From Macquaria australasica (taxonomy: Eukaryota > Chordata > Actinopteri > Centrarchiformes > Percichthyidae): a DNA stretch of 64,000 nt. The notes beneath the pieces are model-generated. The model was not told the DNA's origin. It was given only the letters and a program-made list of their open reading frames with translations, and did not search any database. The DNA is taken from the NCBI GenBank assembly GCA_005408345.1, contig SEMN01000406.1, positions 1 to 64,000 of the forward strand. Direction: 5' to 3'. Position numbers and translations under genes: made by a program. Shown here piece after piece: positions 59,561 to 64,000 of this stretch (its first letter is position 1; each line of letters begins with the position of its first letter).

Positions 59561-60157
59561 CGTTTCCTACTGATGTGTTAATATAAAGATGTAATACCAG
59601 TGGTGGTCTACATTTTCCATTTCAATTAAATAGAGAAAATTCTCTGCTCATTTACTTCTGAAAAGGCAACGTTTCACTGTATATTGTGCCCTTCATTAGG
59701 AACTATGATAACTAGGCTAATGTTTTCTGGGGACATACATCAGTTTCTTGGATAGACATAATGAGAAAATGTTGTTACTGAACTTATCTGCCAAGACAAT
59801 GTTGTGACTGAACGTATCATTAAAATGTTCACTTGACAACATATTTCATTTGTTTTCCTACAATAGCCCCTCTTATAATACAAATAATATCCGCTTCCGA
59901 AGCATGGGACTTTCCCTAACCTTAACCAAAGGTGCTTTTGTTGCCTAAACCAAACTGAGACTCAGGACTCAGGATGTGAACCCCAGACTCTTGTGTTGGA
60001 AGTCTTCTGCTTTGTGTGCTTACCATCCACCCGACCACCTCCCTTGACTTAACTTGTGTGTGGTACAAAAATGTAGCACTTCCTTCACTAGAAAAAACAC
60101 TGCCAGGGAACGTAATCCAGGCAACAATTATGTTTCCCTTTAAAACATAAATTAGAT

Positions 60158-60477
60158 GAGATGCAACAGTTAGTTACAATTCATCGATTGACAGAAAATT
60201 AATCGTCAACTGTTCTGATAATCGATTAATCATTAAAGTCAGTAACATCTGATTCCAGCTTCTTAAATGTGAGAATCTTCTGCTTTTCCTCATCTTAATA
60301 TTATCATAAATTGAATATCTTTGGGTTTTAGACTGTTGGTCTGACAAAACAAGACATTTGATAACATCACCTGGGGCTGTAGGTAATTGTAATGAGCATT
60401 TTTCACAGTTTTCTGATGCTTTATAGACCAAGCGATTAATCAGTTAATCAAGAAAATAATTGTTAGTTGCAGCCCTA
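60158..60477. mobile_element. MITE with GCAGCCCTA-type end
   Basis: The right end reads GATTAATCAGTTAATCAAG, then TAGTTGCAGCCCTACA. The left end has GATGCAACAGTTAGTTACAA, then GATAATCGATTAATCATTAA, in inverted relation to the right end. This is a common fish hAT-type MITE. Confidence 0.6.
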
Positions 60478-62407
60478 CAAATTAGTGGTATATAAATGTC
60501 ATTTATAGGAGACAGGGTTGAGGAAATGATGATAACAGAAAAGATGCAACTTTGGCATTACTCAGAGATTTTTTTTGCCCAACTTTAGAGCATTTACTTT
60601 GAAAAAGGCCACACCAATTATCAACCTTGCAACTGTCACAGGTCCCAATTTTTTTGTTTTTAAATCTAACCTGAGCCCCCCAGTCTGACCCAGACACGAT
60701 TCTTCCCAAGTTGTGTACTGCCTCCATTATGTTCTACCAATCACATGGTTTAAGTCACTGTAATTTAGTGAAAGCTGTGGCAAAAGTTGGTGTCATGGTC
60801 TACTAGTCAAACTGTACGTGCATTTGAATGAAACCTCAGTGTGTCACGAAAACTCAACTCTGCAAAAAAGTAAGTCTAGTCATAGCTTAGTCATACTCTG
60901 AAGATGGTAATAAACGTGGTGGCATAATGAATCGCTGTGATCTTTTAACATTTTGGTAATCTTAAAAGGTTCCACTGCATACTTTGTCTTATTACCTTTA
61001 TAACAGGATTTTAATAATATGAACTCTTGATTGACATCAGCTGGATACTACCGTACACTAAATGACAGATGGCCATGCATATTTTTATTGCTACCACAAT
61101 GTGTACTGCGGGACAGATTTCCTTCCTCTGTGGATCTCAACTTTTTTTTTTACTAACACTGATAACAAAGCAACTTACAATTTAAAAAAAAGAGTCAGAC
61201 TCTGTGGCCAGCAGCCAGCTCAGTGTCACTGTTGCGATGCACGTGCAATGTTTAGTCACATGGCGTGCTGGCTGGATGAACAGAAGTGAGTGAGCCACGC
61301 TGAGCTCTGATTGGATGACAGTGGTCATAATGAGTCTCCACAGATGTGAGTAGGAGCAATTCATTTGATACGGAAGTTAATTAATTGTAACATTGCAATA
61401 TCATGAGGTGACTTTAGTATCTGTATGAAATTATGAAAGTATTTGCGGTGGAAATGTTTAAATACATATAGCTATTGAATTAAACTTGTGCCCTTGTGAA
61501 AGAAAGAAAAAGAGAAAGCAAGAGGAGCAGAGATGTGATGAATCGGAGTTTAGTAGAGGAAGGGTGAGAGAGAGAGACTAATGTAAACACGATGATTGTG
61601 AAAGCTGGGTGAGGTATTTCTTAAGCAAATAGAAAGGACGAGAGAACAGGGAGGAGAGAAGAAGGCTTTGGTAAAGGACAGGACTATATAGGTTGAAGGA
61701 GAGCAGCAAAGAAATTGCAAAGTAGTCCGGGGACAAGATGAGATTTGACAAATGTAGAGAAGGGATAGAAACAGAATGAGAAAAGTCATCAAGAGCAGTA
61801 AGAACTATAATTGTATGTATTTGTGTCAGTCTTCCGCTATAATCTCATTCAAATTTTATTCCTTATTATTTTTAATATTTGAAATATATTAGCCTATTAT
61901 TAATATTTACTATGTACCTATGCACTGTATACACAGGTTTATGCATTGCCAATGCCACTATCAGCATGTGGTTGTTATACGTTCTGTCCACTAGAGGGAG
62001 TTCTAACATTACCAGTAAATATTTGGAATTATAAACAGGTGATAGCTTTCTTGCTAAGTAATAATTAAGCTTAGGCACAAAATTATTAACATTAACTTGA
62101 CGGGCAGCTGGTAAGCCCCATGATGAGGAAGATGGAGGCACAAAAGAGGTAATTCTTGCCCGGACTCTAGATCGCCTAGCTTGCCAGGGTGTCATCAGGA
62201 AGTTAAAAAAACTGCCGAAAACCAGGGAAATCGACCGTATGGAGACATTTTGATTTGTTTCAGCTTACATAAACTGCGTCGGGCTTGTGTCAGGTTCCGA
62301 CATAAAAAACAGAATGCCTGTTGGGTTTGAGTTGTTTCTGCTGTATCTGATAGTGAGATTGCGATTCAGAAAACTTTTCGTTCATTTCGTTTTCACATGT
62401 GGGTAAC
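60478..62407. other. TOX intron 1, no recognised gene
   Basis: AT-rich, with a GA/GAAAG-rich part at 61500-61580. No exon or clear repeat boundary. Confidence 0.4.
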
Positions 62408-62558
62408 TTAGGCTACATCCACACTACGTTTTCATTTCAGAACTGCATTTTAAAACGAAGACAATCTCCGTACACACGAGCGTTTTATCACCGTTTCAGA
62501 TATAGTCTCCGTCAACACTACACAGCTGGAAACATGACCATTCACGTGCACTGGGCAT

Positions 62559-63540
62559 TAGGGCTGCCACAAACGATTATTTTGATAATCGACTAGTTAC
62601 CGATTATTTTTGCGATTAGTCGACTAATCGGATCATACCTAAATTGCAGCGTATTGCACCAGCATGTAGCTGCTCTTATATAACCATCATTAGCTTCCAG
62701 CTTGAAGCGTTTAAGGTATGTGCTAACTAAAAAATAAAGACAATTAAGACGACAGTCCATTCAACTTTTAATGAACTTTGCAGCTTGTAGCAGCTTCATC
62801 GCCAACCATGGACAGGGGTCTCATGTCCGTCACCAACATGTTCAAGATTGCTTCAGTCAGGACATTTACCTGCCCAGGTGTGCATGTTGTTGGCTTGGTA
62901 ACAAAGTTGTCCATTGAAGAGGAACGTATTTTTTTAGCACTGTAACGTAGCGTTATAAAACATTAGCGTTATCACATTTCCTATTCAAACATGACATCAC
63001 TGTTATAACGTTACAGCAAACACAAAACATACGTGTGCTAAGGCTAATGAAATCGTCATCGTTAATGTTAACGTTTACAGCTTTCAATATAAGTAAGTAG
63101 CTCACTGTTGACGTTAATGTTAGCAGCTAACTGTCCCTCTTCGTCAGAAACTGGATCAGATTCAGCTACAACAACGTGCTTTCTTTTCAAATGCTCGTGC
63201 ATCGCTGTAGTGCTCCCATGGAAGGCAAGTTCTGCCTTGCAGATTTTGCATTGCACATTCTTTTCACTTCTCTTGATAAAACGCTCCGTTTGCAGCTAGC
63301 CACGATACTGTTGATACTGGGCATAACTTCTCCGGTGACATCACGGCTGACCCCGATTACCACTACTGCGCATGTGCGTCAAGGACAGAAAGGCAGACAA
63401 GGCAGCGGAAGCTACAGCGGCAGTTTGGAGAGAAAAACAAAGCTTCAAAAAATAAACGACGACGTCGATTATTAAATTAGTCGTCGACGATTTTGATAGT
63501 TAACGTAATCGTGACTAGTCGACTAATCTTGGCAGCCCTA
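62559..63540 (-). mobile_element. Non-autonomous hAT element nested in the MITE
   Basis: It starts TAGGGCTGCCACAAACGATT and ends CTTGGCAGCCCTA. The 8-base duplication CTGGGCAT lies at 62551-62558 and 63541-63548, the hAT-typical length. Subterminal ATTAGTCGACTAAT-type repeats occur at both ends. Inside, the minus strand at 63256-63068 keeps a BED finger remnant. Confidence 0.9.
63068..63256 (-). pseudogene. BED zinc-finger remnant of a hAT transposase
   Basis: The 62-codon frame reads MQCKICKAELAFHGSTTAMH, then EHLKRKH: C-x2-C, then H-x4-H, the BED metal ligands. The transposase core that should follow is deleted, leaving a ZBED-like exon fragment within the element. Confidence 0.7.
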
Positions 63541-64000
63541 CTGGGCATGCACGTGCCTGTGTAAACAGGAAGCAGATTGTCTACTCTGCGGTTGGTTGCT
63601 TAGTTAGTTGCAAGAAATACTACGAATGAAGAACAGCAATGGAGAAAAGTAAGTAAGTTGTAAGTAAGTGTTGTAATTTGTTATCTATGTTGAATTATCC
63701 CTGGTAGTCAAGGCTGATGTCGTTAGTTTTCTTCTGGGAAAGGGTCACGTGATAGGGGTGTGACTAATCAGGGAAGGACATTGTGGCTGATAAGCCCCGA
63801 TCAGAAAGCGAACGTGGGTGTTTGCGTAATCGTTTTAAAACATCTCTGTTTCCGCCCGTCCTTACGTGTTAAACGTAACACTAAACGTGTTAGTGTGGAT
63901 GTAGCCTTAGGCCAAGGCATGAAGGGCGAGATTCGCTAACGTTAGCCAACACATTTATAAAAATTAAAAATTAGCAGCATTCGATTAGTGTACATTTTTT

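Larger units (their letters stand above)
62411..63906. mobile_element. Harbinger-like MITE (TTA target site) split by a hAT element
   Basis: The termini GGCTACATCCACACTA (62411) and TAGTGTGGATGTAGCC (ending 63906) are perfect inverted repeats of 16 bases. TTA flanks both ends (62408-62410 and 63907-63909), as expected of PIF/Harbinger insertions. Without the inner element the MITE is 506 bases long. Confidence 0.85.

Noticed and set aside
1..64000. CRISPR arrays, bacterial operons or riboswitches
   Set aside because: The DNA is eukaryotic. Tandem repeats here are microsatellites or transposon parts without regular spacers.

Overview
The window is vertebrate nuclear DNA, almost certainly from a ray-finned (teleost) fish. 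It has spliced genes with GT-AG introns, many CA/GT/GA microsatellites, and a dense mix of fish-type transposons. Only two host genes can be supported, both on the + strand. The first is CA8 (carbonic anhydrase-related protein VIII), with exons 2 to 8 at 2967-19822; its first coding exon lies to the left of the window. The second is the first coding exon of TOX (thymocyte selection-associated HMG-box protein) at 57334-57438; the rest of TOX lies to the right. CA8 followed by TOX, transcribed in the same direction, matches the human 8q12 order, so this is a conserved synteny block.

Layout. 1-1625: two abutting LINE fragments, one with an APE-type endonuclease and one with an L1/Tx1-type reverse transcriptase. 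1883-2492: a CpG-rich terminal-inverted-repeat element. 2967-19822: CA8. Its introns carry MITEs, LINE tails, a solo LTR with an exact target-site duplication (13142-13555) and a 2.6-kb decayed R2/R4-type LINE (14829-17432). 19823-56100: a 37-kb intergenic region with no gene I can recognise. It holds MITEs, SINEs, LINE pieces, hAT/BED remnants, a duplicated LTR block around a proline-rich open frame (34719-36453), a long foldback element with another transposon inside it (37838-39306), and large simple-repeat tracts. 56100-57438: the TOX 5' region and first exon. 57439-64000: TOX intron 1, which ends with a hAT-like element nested inside a Harbinger-like MITE, both with exact target-site duplications (62411-63906).

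Function. CA8 encodes a catalytically dead alpha-carbonic anhydrase-fold protein; the arginine that replaces a zinc-binding histidine is visible here. TOX encodes a nuclear HMG-box regulator, but only its N-terminus is present. The two are genomic neighbours with no sign of shared function. I found no CRISPR array, operon, tRNA/rRNA gene or credible new multi-gene system. The unusual content is in transposon architecture.
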